A DNA stretch of 64,000 nt from JAICYJ01 sp963737445 (GTDB lineage Bacteria; Actinomycetota; Thermoleophilia; Gaiellales; JAICJC01): NCBI GenBank assembly GCA_963737445.1, contig CAVTSO010000013.1:1-64000 (forward strand). The letters are read 5' to 3'. Position numbers and translations under genes: made by a program. The notes beneath the pieces are model-generated. The model was not told the origin of the DNA, did not search any database, and saw only the letters and a list, made by a program, of their open reading frames with translations. Of the stretch, positions 53,194-61,346 are shown piece by piece; within the stretch, counting starts at the first letter, position 1; every line of letters begins with the position of its first letter.

Positions 53194-54009
53194 TCAGCTG
53201 GGCGTGATGCCGAGCCGGATCGTGTAGCCGATCAGCATCGGCCGCGGCTCGGGCAGCCGTTCCCGGGCGATGCGCATGAGCGCGTCCATCGTCTCCTCCA
53301 GCTCGGGCGCGCGGCCGTCGAAGATCGCGGTGGGGCCGCCCAGCGAGTGGGCGAGGTCGATCACCGCTTCCGCGTGGGCCGTCGTCTTGGCGTGGCAGTG
53401 CACCTCGCGTGCGAAGGCGAACAGCCCGCTCTCGCGCAGGCGGGCCACGTGCTCGCACTTCGGCCACTGCGACGCCCCGGCGTGGATGCCCAGCCGCTCC
53501 CGCGCCGCCCAGCGCACGTCGATCACCGCCGCGAAAGCCGCGTCGACCTGCGGCTCGATCACCGGCACGACGTCGTAGTCGTACGCGCCGAACACGCCGC
53601 CGGGACGGAGCACCCGCGCAACCTCCGGCAGCACCGCGCCCGGGTCCATCCAGTGAAACGACTGCGCGCAGGTGACGATGTCGGCCGAGCCGGCCTCGAG
53701 GCCGGTCGCGTCGGCGTAGGCCTCCGCGAACGTGACGTTGGCGTCGGCGGTCGTCGATCGCGCCCGGGCCAGCATCGCCGGGTTCGCCTCCACGCCGACC
53801 ACCCTCTCGGCGCGGGCTGCCCAGGCTCGGCTCGAGAGCCCCGTTCCGCTGCCCAGGTCGACAACGAGCCTCGGCCGGCCACCCGCGCAGCGTGTCAGCA
53901 CGTCGAGCACGACCGCCGGAGGACTGGGACGGGCGCCGTCGTAATGGTCGGCGAACCCCTCGTTCGCGTACCCCGACCGCCCTATCAGATCGCGCGAGAA
54001 GGTGCTCAC
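53194..54009 (-). CDS. SAM-dependent methyltransferase (class I)
   Basis: A 271-residue methyltransferase: motif I VVDLGSGTGLSSRAW, VVGVEANPAML (acidic ribose-binding residue), then ADIVTCAQSFHWMDPGAVLP and EVARVLRPGGVFGAYDYD. The family is broad (methyltransferase type 11), so the substrate is open. It is convergent with the C1 genes to its left and divergent from those to its right. The 240 bases from 52950 to 53193 contain no gene. Confidence 0.85.
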   Translation of the reverse strand: MSTFSRDLIGRSGYANEGFADHYDGARPSPPAVVLDVLTRCAGGRPRLVVDLGSGTGLSSRAWAARAERVVGVEANPAMLARARSTTADANVTFAEAYADATGLEAGSADIVTCAQSFHWMDPGAVLPEVARVLRPGGVFGAYDYDVVPVIEPQVDAAFAAVIDVRWAARERLGIHAGASQWPKCEHVARLRESGLFAFAREVHCHAKTTAHAEAVIDLAHSLGGPTAIFDGRAPELEETMDALMRIARERLPEPRPMLIGYTIRLGITPS

Positions 54010-54042
54010 ACAGTAATGCTAGACGGCCACTAGGATCCGGTG

Positions 54043-54327
54043 ATGGCGGAGTACCGGATCACCTACTGGCGCGAGATCCCCTCGATGGTGACCGCCCGCG
54101 ACGGTGCGGCCACGTCCAAGGCGGCGCTGCCCGGCCGCTTCCAGGAGGCCATCGATGAGGCCGCCATGCGCCAGGGCATGGTCGGCTCCGACGCCTACCT
54201 GGAGCAGTGGCATCATGGAGAATGGGAGCGGGCGGACGGAACGCCCGACGAGCTGGTCGCCACTCTGTCGGAGCGGCTCGACAACGACTACGACGCGGCG
54301 CGCCTGGAATCGCTGCTGGAGGTGTGA
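54043..54327 (+). CDS. 'Virulence factor' domain (PF13769-type) small protein
   Basis: A 94-residue protein: MAEYRITYWREIPSMVTARD, ALPGRFQEAIDEAAMRQGMV, DAYLEQWHHGEWERADG. The domain name is historical; it recurs beside corrinoid methyltransferase genes, and its role there is not known. It is probably an accessory of the methyl-transfer system. The stop overlaps the homocysteine methyltransferase start (TGATG). Confidence 0.75.
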   Translation: MAEYRITYWREIPSMVTARDGAATSKAALPGRFQEAIDEAAMRQGMVGSDAYLEQWHHGEWERADGTPDELVATLSERLDNDYDAARLESLLEV

Positions 54328-55220
54328 TGGGACAGATCGCGACACTGCTGGGAGACACCCGGCCGGCGCTCAGCGACGGCGCCATCGGCACCATGCTGCA
54401 GGCGGCCGGTCTCATGCCCGGCGCCTCGCCCGAGATCTGGAACGTCGAGCGCGCCGATGCCATGCGCGTGATCCACACCGCCTACGCCGATGCCGGGGCG
54501 CGTCTGCTCACCACGAACACCTTCGGCGGCACCCGCCCCCGCCTCGCCCTGCACGGCCACGAGGATCGCGTGCACGAGCTGAACGAGGCCGGAGCCCGCA
54601 TCGCCCGCGACGTGGCCGACGCCTGCGGTGCGCTGGTGCTCGGCAGCATCGGCCCTACCGGCGACCTGATGGAGCCGCTGGGGCTGCTCGGCCACAACGA
54701 CGCCGTCGACCTGTTCGCCGAGCAGGCCGGCGGCCTGGCCGCCGGCGGCGCCCACATCCTGCTGTTCGAGACGTTCAGCGATCTGGGCGAGGTGCGGGCC
54801 GGCGTCGAGGGTGCGCGCCGTGCCGCACCCGACGTGCCCGTGGCCGTGACCATGACCTTCGACCTGAAGGGCCATACGATGATGGGCGTCAGCCCGTCGC
54901 AGGCGCTGGCCGAGATATCCGCGCTCGATGTCGAGCTGATCGGCGGGAACTGCGGCAGCGGGCCCGACGAGATCGAGGCGGTGATGGTGACCATGTCCGC
55001 CGAGCGTCCGGACGGCGTGCTGCTGCTCGCCCAGAGCAACGCCGGCCTGCCGCAGCTGGTCGGCGACGAGTTCCGCTACGGCGGCACGCCCGAGGTGATG
55101 GCCGACTACGCCCTGCGCATGCAGGAGCTGGGTGTCGATGTGATCGGCTCATGCTGCGGCAGCACGCCGTCGCACACGGCAGCGATGCGCGAGGCGCTCG
55201 GCCTGCACGTGCAGACCTAG
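54327..55220 (+). CDS. Homocysteine/betaine-type S-methyltransferase
   Basis: A 297-residue TIM-barrel enzyme of the homocysteine S-methyltransferase family: LSDGAIGTMLQAAGLM, TTNTFGGTRPRLALH, GSIGPTGDL, GGNCGSGP and a terminal VIGSCCGSTPSH. The three zinc-binding Cys (one in NCG, two in CCG) are present. It could methylate homocysteine from betaine or a corrinoid methyl donor, linking C1 flow to methionine. Cotranscribed with the small domain protein upstream. Confidence 0.88.
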   Translation: MGQIATLLGDTRPALSDGAIGTMLQAAGLMPGASPEIWNVERADAMRVIHTAYADAGARLLTTNTFGGTRPRLALHGHEDRVHELNEAGARIARDVADACGALVLGSIGPTGDLMEPLGLLGHNDAVDLFAEQAGGLAAGGAHILLFETFSDLGEVRAGVEGARRAAPDVPVAVTMTFDLKGHTMMGVSPSQALAEISALDVELIGGNCGSGPDEIEAVMVTMSAERPDGVLLLAQSNAGLPQLVGDEFRYGGTPEVMADYALRMQELGVDVIGSCCGSTPSHTAAMREALGLHVQT

Positions 55221-55233
55221 CCTGATCAACCAT

Positions 55234-55422
55234 CTAGCCCTCGATCGTGATCGACATGGTCGGGCACGCGTCCGCGGCCGCCTCCACGTCGTCGCGCAGC
55301 GCCTCGTCCACGTCCGCCTGATAGCGCAGTAGCTGCGGCGACACCAGCTGGAACACCTCCGGGCACTCGATCATGCACTGCCCGTGGTGTTGGCAGGTCT
55401 GCTCGTCGACCACCACCCTCAT
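55234..55422 (-). CDS. 3Fe-4S-type ferredoxin
   Basis: A 62-residue ferredoxin (MRVVVDEQTCQHHGQCMIEC…ACPTMSITIEG). The Cys pattern C-x2-H-G-x-C-x3-C…C-P, with His in place of the second cluster Cys, is typical of [3Fe-4S] ferredoxins that serve P450s. The start overlaps the P450 stop (ATGA), so it is the electron donor of that enzyme. Confidence 0.9.
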   Translation of the reverse strand: MRVVVDEQTCQHHGQCMIECPEVFQLVSPQLLRYQADVDEALRDDVEAAADACPTMSITIEG

Positions 55423-56636
55423 CCCACGACCTCCCGGTCGAACGCGATCGGCAGCTCCACCGGCCCCGTCAGCCCGCTCACCGGCCGCACCACCGGCTCC
55501 GCGGTGTAGCGCGGGTTCGGCATCCGGCGCGCGATCAGCGGCAGCGCCTCGCGCATGTCGATCCGCGCCAGCCAGTGCCCGATGCAGTGGTGCGCGCCAC
55601 CGCCGAACCCGAAGTGCGGCGGCCGCTCGGCCGTGATGTCGAACCGCCCGCCCTCGCCCACCGCCAGCGGGTCGGTGTTGGCGGGGTACGACAGCAGGTG
55701 CAGCGTCGTGCCCTCCGGCAGCGCCAGCCCGCCGAACTCCATGTCCTCCGTGGTGCGACGCGTCGCCCACATCACCGTCGGGTTCCAGCGGATCAGCTCC
55801 TCGACCGCGTTCGGCGCCAGCTCCGGCCGCTCGGCCAGAAGCGCGCACTGGTCGGGGTGCTCGACGAACAGCTGCATCGCCAGCCCCAGCTGGTTCTTGG
55901 TCGTGTCCATCCCCCCGAACACGATCAGCGACACCATCGCCAGCAGTTCGATGTCCGACAGCGACCCCTCCTCGGCGTCGTGCGCCTGCACCAAACTCGA
56001 GACCACGTCGTCGCGCGGCCGCACCCGCCGGTCGGCGATCAGCTGCTCCGACACCGCGTACAGGTTCTGCAGCGCATCCTCGATTCGTCCCTGGTCTTCG
56101 CGGATCGTGACGCCGAACGACAGCCCCAGATCGGTCGACCATCGCGACAGGTCGTGCCAGCGCGCCTCGTCCATGCCGATCAGCTTGCACAGCACCCGCG
56201 CCGCGTAGGGCTCAGCGAACTGCGAGACGAACTCGCAGCCGCCCTCGGCCGCGTACGCGTCGATCAGCTCGTCGGCCAGCGCCCGGAACTCCGGGCTCAT
56301 CCGCTCGATCAGCGTCCGCGAGAAGGCCGGGTTGGCCAGCTTGCGCAGCCGCCGGTGGTCGTCGCCCTCCTTGCTGAGCATGATCTCGGCCCACCACTCC
56401 GATAGCAGCCCGTCTTCGATGCCGTTCTGGGCCGGCCAGGCGAAGCTGCCCTGCCGCAGCCGCCGGTCCTTCAGAAGCGCGCTCACCTCGTCGTAGCGGA
56501 GCACGGCCAGGCCGAAGTTGGTGCGCGCCCACCAGCTCTGCTCGCGCGCCGCCGCCACGGCCGCGGACGAGGCGGAGAAGAAGGGATCCGAGATGTCGAA
56601 CGACGGGACGTCGGCGGTGTCGATCGAGAGCGTCAT
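55419..56636 (-). CDS. Cytochrome P450
   Basis: A 405-residue soluble P450: I-helix oxygen-binding VFGGMDTTKNQLG, ExxR in EELIRWNP, and haem ligand loop FGFGGGAHHCIGHWLARIDM with the Cys. Helix C LLSEWWAEIMLSKEGDDHRRLR is typical. Cotranscribed with a ferredoxin and located in the C1 region beside an MttB homologue. It might oxidise a methylated amine or an aromatic methoxy substrate; this is only an inference. Confidence 0.92.
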   Translation of the reverse strand: MTLSIDTADVPSFDISDPFFSASSAAVAAAREQSWWARTNFGLAVLRYDEVSALLKDRRLRQGSFAWPAQNGIEDGLLSEWWAEIMLSKEGDDHRRLRKLANPAFSRTLIERMSPEFRALADELIDAYAAEGGCEFVSQFAEPYAARVLCKLIGMDEARWHDLSRWSTDLGLSFGVTIREDQGRIEDALQNLYAVSEQLIADRRVRPRDDVVSSLVQAHDAEEGSLSDIELLAMVSLIVFGGMDTTKNQLGLAMQLFVEHPDQCALLAERPELAPNAVEELIRWNPTVMWATRRTTEDMEFGGLALPEGTTLHLLSYPANTDPLAVGEGGRFDITAERPPHFGFGGGAHHCIGHWLARIDMREALPLIARRMPNPRYTAEPVVRPVSGLTGPVELPIAFDREVVG

Positions 56637-56652
56637 GCCCCGGGATTCTGCC

Positions 56653-58092
56653 TCAGTCGCCGAGCTCTTTCCGGCGCCGGGTGACGAAGTCGGTAAGCTC
56701 CTGGCGCAGCTCCGGGTCGATCGCGGGCGGCTCGTACTGCTCCAGCCGCTCGCGCCAGATCTCGCCGGCCCGCTCCGTCGCGTCCCGCTCGCCCAGCCGC
56801 TTCCAGCGCTCGAAGTTCTCTGTCGACGACAGCAGCGGCCGGTAGAAGCAGTCGCGGAACCGCTCCAGCGTGTGCGCCGCGCCCAGGAAGTGCCCGCCCG
56901 GGCCCACCTCCTCGTGCGCCCCGAATGCGAGCGAGGCCTCGTCCACCTCGAGCGGGGTGAACTCGACCTTCAGCATCCGCAGCACCTCGATGTCGACGAT
57001 GAACTTCTCGTAGCACGAGACCAGGCCGGACTCCAGCCAGCCGGCCGAGTGCATGACCCAGTTGGTGCCGGCCAGGAAGGTCGGGATCATGGTCATGCAG
57101 GCCTCGTAGGCCGACTGCGCGTCCACGGTCTGGCTGGACGTGAAGCCGCCGCCGGACCGCCACGGCAGGCCGAAGTGGCGGGCGATCTGGCCGGTGCAGA
57201 ACAGGCCTGTCGCCGACTCCGGGGTGCCGAAGCTGGGCGACCCCGACTGCATGTCGGTGTTCGAGAGGAACGACCCGAAGATCACCGGCGCGCCCGGCCG
57301 CAGCAGCTGCGCCAGCGCGATCCCCGCCAGCGCCTCGGCCATCTGCTGGACGAGCGTCGCCGGGATCGTTACCGGCGACATCGCGCCCATCAGCAGGAAC
57401 GGCGTGATCACGACCGGCTGGCCGGCGCGCACGTACTCGAACATGGCCGCCAGCATGCGGTCGTCGTAGCGCAGCGGCGAGTTGACGTTGATCAGCCCGA
57501 TCACGCCCGGCGTGCGCTCGATCGACTCGCGTCCGCCGAGCAGCATCTCGGTCATGCGCACCGAGTCGGCCGCGTTGGGCCCGGAGGTGACGGAGCCCAT
57601 GTAGGGCTTGTCGGTCAGCGTCTGCAGCGCGAACACCATGTCCAGGTGGCGGGAGTCGAGCGGCCGGTCGTTGGGCTCGCAGATGGTGCCGCCGGCCGAG
57701 TCGAGCTCGTCGAACGACTGGGACAGCATGGTCAGCCGCTCGAAGTCCTGCATCGTGGCGTCGCGGCGGATGTCGCCCTCGCGCACGAACGGCGGCCCGT
57801 AGACCGACGCGAACGCCATGTGATCGCCGCCGATGTGGATGTTGTGCTCGGGGTTGCGGGCCTGCACGTCGAACTCGTGCGGCGCCTTCGCCACCTGTTC
57901 GAGCACGAAGTCGGGGTCGAGGAAGACCTTATCGCCGTCGGTCTTCTGGCCGGCCTTGGCGAACACCTCGACCGCCTCCGGCAGGATGAACTCGACGCCG
58001 ATCTCCGAGACGATGCGCCGCCAGCCCCCGTCCAGGGTGGCGATCGCCTGCTCTGACAGAATCTCGTAGCGCGGCATCCGGTTGACGAACAT
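56653..58092 (-). CDS. MttB-family methyltransferase, second paralogue
   Basis: A 479-residue COG5598 protein: IATLDGGWRRIVSEIGVEFI, SVTSGPNAADSVRMTEMLLG, YVRAGQPVVITPFLLMGAMS and GGGFTSSQTVDAQS. It is clearly homologous to the 49408 gene but divergent in the substrate half, so the two probably serve different methylated amines. No in-frame TAG. It is divergent from the IclR gene, with the operator palindrome in between. Confidence 0.87.
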   Translation of the reverse strand: MFVNRMPRYEILSEQAIATLDGGWRRIVSEIGVEFILPEAVEVFAKAGQKTDGDKVFLDPDFVLEQVAKAPHEFDVQARNPEHNIHIGGDHMAFASVYGPPFVREGDIRRDATMQDFERLTMLSQSFDELDSAGGTICEPNDRPLDSRHLDMVFALQTLTDKPYMGSVTSGPNAADSVRMTEMLLGGRESIERTPGVIGLINVNSPLRYDDRMLAAMFEYVRAGQPVVITPFLLMGAMSPVTIPATLVQQMAEALAGIALAQLLRPGAPVIFGSFLSNTDMQSGSPSFGTPESATGLFCTGQIARHFGLPWRSGGGFTSSQTVDAQSAYEACMTMIPTFLAGTNWVMHSAGWLESGLVSCYEKFIVDIEVLRMLKVEFTPLEVDEASLAFGAHEEVGPGGHFLGAAHTLERFRDCFYRPLLSSTENFERWKRLGERDATERAGEIWRERLEQYEPPAIDPELRQELTDFVTRRRKELGD

Positions 58093-58116
58093 TCGCCCTC
58101 TCCCTAAGATCTTGGT

Positions 58117-58138
58117 ATGTGGAACAATCGTTCCACAT
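58117..58138. promoter_or_regulatory. IclR-type operator palindrome
   Basis: ATGTGGAAC-AATC-GTTCCACAT: perfect nine-base arms with a four-base centre, in the form TGGAAC…GTTCCA typical of IclR/KdgR sites. It lies between the divergent MttB2 gene and the IclR gene, overlapping the likely IclR start. Confidence 0.72.
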
Positions 58139-58919
58139 GATGAGTCGAAAAGCAATGACCGGAACCCAGGCGATAGATCGTGCCGCCCAGCTGCTCGTCC
58201 TCGTCGTCGAGAACGAGTCGTCGAGCAGCGTCGGCGAGCTGGCCGAGGCCGCCGGACTCCCCAAGAGCACCGTGTCGCGCGCCGTGTCGGCGCTCGAGCG
58301 GCAGGGCCTGGTGCAGCGGAGCAGCGCCCGCGGCAGCATCCGCCCGGGGCCGGTGCTGCTGGGCCTGGCCCGGCGGGGCGTCGGCGAGGAGGACATCGCC
58401 GAGCTGTGCCGCGAGGCGCTCGACAACCTGGCCGACGCCACCGGCGAGACCATCGACCTGGCGGTCGCCGTGCCGGGCGGCTCCGAGCAGTACATCGCCC
58501 AGGTCGACAGCCGCCACATCCTGGGCACCACCAACTGGGTGGGACGGCGCCTGCCCCACCACTGCACCGCGGTCGGCAAGGTGCTGGTCGCGTTCGGCGC
58601 GGCGGGCCTCCAGCGGGGCGCGCTGGAGCGGCTCACCCCCGACACCATCACCGATCGCGACGCGCTGTCGGCAGAGCTGGATACGGTGCGGGTATGCGGA
58701 TATGCGACCGCCGTGGGCGAGCTGGAGCCGGGCCTGGTGGCCGTTGCGGCGCCGGTGCTTGATGCCGATGGCCGGGCCGTGGCTGCGATCAGCATCTCGG
58801 GGCCGCAGTTCCGGATACCGAGCGATCGGCTGGACGGGTTTGGCAAACTCCTGACGAAGGAGACGGAAACGCTTTCGGCGCGCCTGGGATTCCGGCCGGC
58901 CGGGGAGGGAGCAGCATGA
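58137..58919 (+). CDS. IclR-family transcriptional regulator
   Basis: A 260-residue regulator with an N-terminal HTH (VGELAEAAGLPKSTVSRAVS, ALERQGLVQRSS) and a C-terminal effector domain (ETIDLAVAVPGGSEQYIAQV, PHHCTAVGKVLVAFG, VGELEPGLVAVAAPVLDADG, VAAISISGP). ATG at 58137 or 58140 follows the operator; an upstream GTG at 58119 would lie inside it. It probably controls its own operon and the divergent MttB2 gene in response to a C1 substrate. The corrinoid gene overlaps its stop. Confidence 0.9.
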   Translation: MMSRKAMTGTQAIDRAAQLLVLVVENESSSSVGELAEAAGLPKSTVSRAVSALERQGLVQRSSARGSIRPGPVLLGLARRGVGEEDIAELCREALDNLADATGETIDLAVAVPGGSEQYIAQVDSRHILGTTNWVGRRLPHHCTAVGKVLVAFGAAGLQRGALERLTPDTITDRDALSAELDTVRVCGYATAVGELEPGLVAVAAPVLDADGRAVAAISISGPQFRIPSDRLDGFGKLLTKETETLSARLGFRPAGEGAA

Positions 58920-59584
58920 CCACCGACGAGATCCTGCAAGGGCTGTTCGACAACACGCTGATCGGAAACGCGCCGGCCGTCAAGGACCTCACCAACGAGG
59001 GGCTGGCCATGGGCATGGATCCCGAGACGCTGCTCTATGACGCCCTGATCCCGTCGCTGGAGGAGGTGGGCGCCCGCTTCGAGCGCGGCGACTTCTTCGT
59101 CCCGGAGATGCTGATTGCCGCGCGGGCAATGCAGGGCGCCCTGGACATCCTGCGCCCATTGCTGGCCGAGACCGGCGCCAAGCCGATCGGCACGTTCGTG
59201 ATGGGCACCGTCAAGGGCGACGTGCACGACATCGGCAAGAACCTCGTCAATATCATGCTCGAGGGCGCCGGCTTCACCGTATACGACCTGGGCGTGAACG
59301 TGGCGCCCGAGAAGTTCGTGGAGCAGGTGCAGGAGCACGAGCCCGACATCGTCGGCTTCTCGGCCTTCCTGACAACAACCATGCCGATGTTCAAGGCCAA
59401 CATCAACGCGCTCGAGAAGTCGGGCCTGCGCGACCGCGTGATCGTGATGGTGGGCGGCGCGCCGGTGACCCAGGAGTACGCCGACGCGGTCGGCGCCGAC
59501 GGCTACGCCGCCGACGCGTCCACCGCGGTGCGCCTCGCCAAGACCCTGATCGAGAACCGCCGATCGGCGGCGACGCCGGCATGA
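58916..59584 (+). CDS. Corrinoid (B12-binding) methyl-carrier protein
   Basis: A 222-residue MttC/MtbC-like protein: an N-terminal helical cap (LYDALIPSLEEVGARFERGD, PEMLIAARAMQGAL) and a B12-binding Rossmann domain with DVHDIGKNLVNIML (the D-x-H-x-x-G cobalt-ligand motif), GFSAFLTTTMP and VMVGGAPVTQEYADAVGAD. It accepts methyl groups from the MttB proteins and hands them to the H4folate methyltransferase. Confidence 0.93.
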   Translation: MTTDEILQGLFDNTLIGNAPAVKDLTNEGLAMGMDPETLLYDALIPSLEEVGARFERGDFFVPEMLIAARAMQGALDILRPLLAETGAKPIGTFVMGTVKGDVHDIGKNLVNIMLEGAGFTVYDLGVNVAPEKFVEQVQEHEPDIVGFSAFLTTTMPMFKANINALEKSGLRDRVIVMVGGAPVTQEYADAVGADGYAADASTAVRLAKTLIENRRSAATPA

Positions 59585-60462
59585 CCCAGGCCGTCTCCGA
59601 ACGGTTGCGGTCGCTGGCCGCCACGGCCAGCATCGAGGTGACGCCGCGCCACGTGGCCGCCGTGACCGAGCTCGACGGCGTGTTGCCCGCCGGGACATCG
59701 GTCTACATCACAGCGCTTCCGGGAGCCGACCCATGCGACCTGGTGACGGCCGCCGAGACCATCCGCGCCGCCGGCCACGTGCCGGTGCCGCACCTGACGG
59801 CGCGCGCTATCGCCGGCGACGAGGCGCTGGATGCGCTGCTCTCGCAACTCCGCGAGCGCGCCGCGGTCGACGACGTGCTCGTGATCGCGGGCGGAGGGGC
59901 GACGGTCGCCGGCGACTACTACAGCTCTATGGACGTGCTGCGGTCGGGCCTGCTGGAGCGACACGGCATCTTTCGCGCCGGCGTCGCCGGGCACCCCGAG
60001 GGCAGCCCCGACATCTCACCCGAGGCGATCCTCGAGGCCCTCGCCGAGAAGAACGCCTTCGCCGCCGCATCGGCGATCGAGCTGCGCATCGTCAGCCAGT
60101 TCGCGCTGGCGCCCGAGCCGTACGTGACCTGGGAGCGCGGGCTGCGTGAGGCGGGAAACCGGCTGCCGGTGGTGGCAGGCATCCCCGGCGTGACCTCGCC
60201 CCCCTCGCTGCTCAAGTTCGCGCTGGCCTGTGGCATCGGCCCCTCCGTGGAGGTGCTCCGCAAGCAGTCGGGCGGGTTGCTGAAGCTGGCAACGACCCGG
60301 CTGTGGCGGCCCGACCAGCTGGCCGAGGACATCGCGCAATCGACTGTCCACGATCCCGGCAGCCTGATCGAGGGCCTGCATCTGTTCCCCTTCGGCGGGG
60401 TCGAGCGATCGGCCCGATGGCTGGCCGAGATGCGCACCGCGCCGGCTGCGGTGCCGGGATGA
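59581..60462 (+). CDS. Methylenetetrahydrofolate reductase (MetF-like)
   Basis: A 293-residue TIM-barrel flavoenzyme of the MTHFR family: SIEVTPRHVAAVTELDGVLP, VPVPHLTARAIAGDEALDAL, HGIFRAGVAGHPEGSPDISP, WERGLREAGNRLPVVAGIPG. In this setting it would run in reverse, oxidising methyl-H4folate to methylene-H4folate as part of methyl-group breakdown. Overlaps the corrinoid gene by four bases. Confidence 0.87.
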   Translation: MTQAVSERLRSLAATASIEVTPRHVAAVTELDGVLPAGTSVYITALPGADPCDLVTAAETIRAAGHVPVPHLTARAIAGDEALDALLSQLRERAAVDDVLVIAGGGATVAGDYYSSMDVLRSGLLERHGIFRAGVAGHPEGSPDISPEAILEALAEKNAFAAASAIELRIVSQFALAPEPYVTWERGLREAGNRLPVVAGIPGVTSPPSLLKFALACGIGPSVEVLRKQSGGLLKLATTRLWRPDQLAEDIAQSTVHDPGSLIEGLHLFPFGGVERSARWLAEMRTAPAAVPG

Positions 60463-60480
60463 GAGCTGAAAGGATGCTGA

Positions 60481-61344
60481 ATGCAGACCACCATTGAGTC
60501 GCGGTCGCGCACGGTCGTGATCGGGGACGGCGCGCCGTTCTGCGTGATCGGCGAGCGCATCAACCCCACCGGCCGCAAGGCCTTCCAGGCGCAGCTGCAG
60601 GCCGGCGACCTGTCGCAGCTCGAGATCGACGTGGCCGAGCAGGTGGCCGGCGGCGCCGACGTGCTCGACGTCAACGTGGGCGATCCGCTGGCCGACGAGA
60701 TCGAGCTGATGCGGGCTGCCGTGCCGATGGTGCAGGGCCTGACCGACCTGCCGCTGTGCATCGACTCCTCCATCATCGAGGCGCTCGAGGCCGGCCTCGG
60801 GGCGTACGAGGGCAAGGCGCTCGTCAACTCGGTCACCGGTGAGGACGAGCGGCTGAACCTGATCCTGCCGATCGTGGCCCGCCACGGCGCGGCGGTGATC
60901 GGCCTCGCCAACGACGACGAGATCCCGATGGAGCCGGAGCGCCGGCTGGAGGTGGCCCGCAAGATCGTCTCGGCCGCCGGCGACCACGGCATCCCGCCGC
61001 AGGACGTCGTGATCGACCCGCTGGCGATGCCGGTCGGCGCCGAGCCGCGCGCGGTCACGCTGTTCCTGGAGACGGTGCGGCTGATCCGCGACGACCTGGG
61101 CGTGAACATGACCTGCGGCGCCAGCAATACCTCGTTCGGGCTGCCCGGCCGCCACACCCTGGGCGCCGCCTTCCTGGCGGTCTCACAGAGCCACGGGTTG
61201 ACCAGCGCCATCATGGACGCGCGCGCTCGCGAGTGCGTCGAGTCGGTGCGAGCCACCGACTTCCTGCTCGGCCAGGACGAGTGGGGCGCGCGCTGGATCG
61301 CCGCGCACCGGGCCAAGCTGGCGGCGCAGGCCGCGACAAGCTAG
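60481..61344 (+). CDS. Methyl-H4folate methyltransferase (pterin-binding)
   Basis: A 287-residue DHPS-like TIM barrel: CVIGERINPTGRKAFQAQLQ, GGADVLDVNVGDPL, LCIDSSIIEALEAGL, ALVNSVTGE and MTCGASNTSFGLPGRH. It resembles MtgA/AcsE/MtvA-type enzymes that move the methyl group between corrinoid and tetrahydrofolate. An AAGGATG site sits before the start. Confidence 0.9.
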   Translation: MQTTIESRSRTVVIGDGAPFCVIGERINPTGRKAFQAQLQAGDLSQLEIDVAEQVAGGADVLDVNVGDPLADEIELMRAAVPMVQGLTDLPLCIDSSIIEALEAGLGAYEGKALVNSVTGEDERLNLILPIVARHGAAVIGLANDDEIPMEPERRLEVARKIVSAAGDHGIPPQDVVIDPLAMPVGAEPRAVTLFLETVRLIRDDLGVNMTCGASNTSFGLPGRHTLGAAFLAVSQSHGLTSAIMDARARECVESVRATDFLLGQDEWGARWIAAHRAKLAAQAATS

Positions 61345-61346
61345 CG

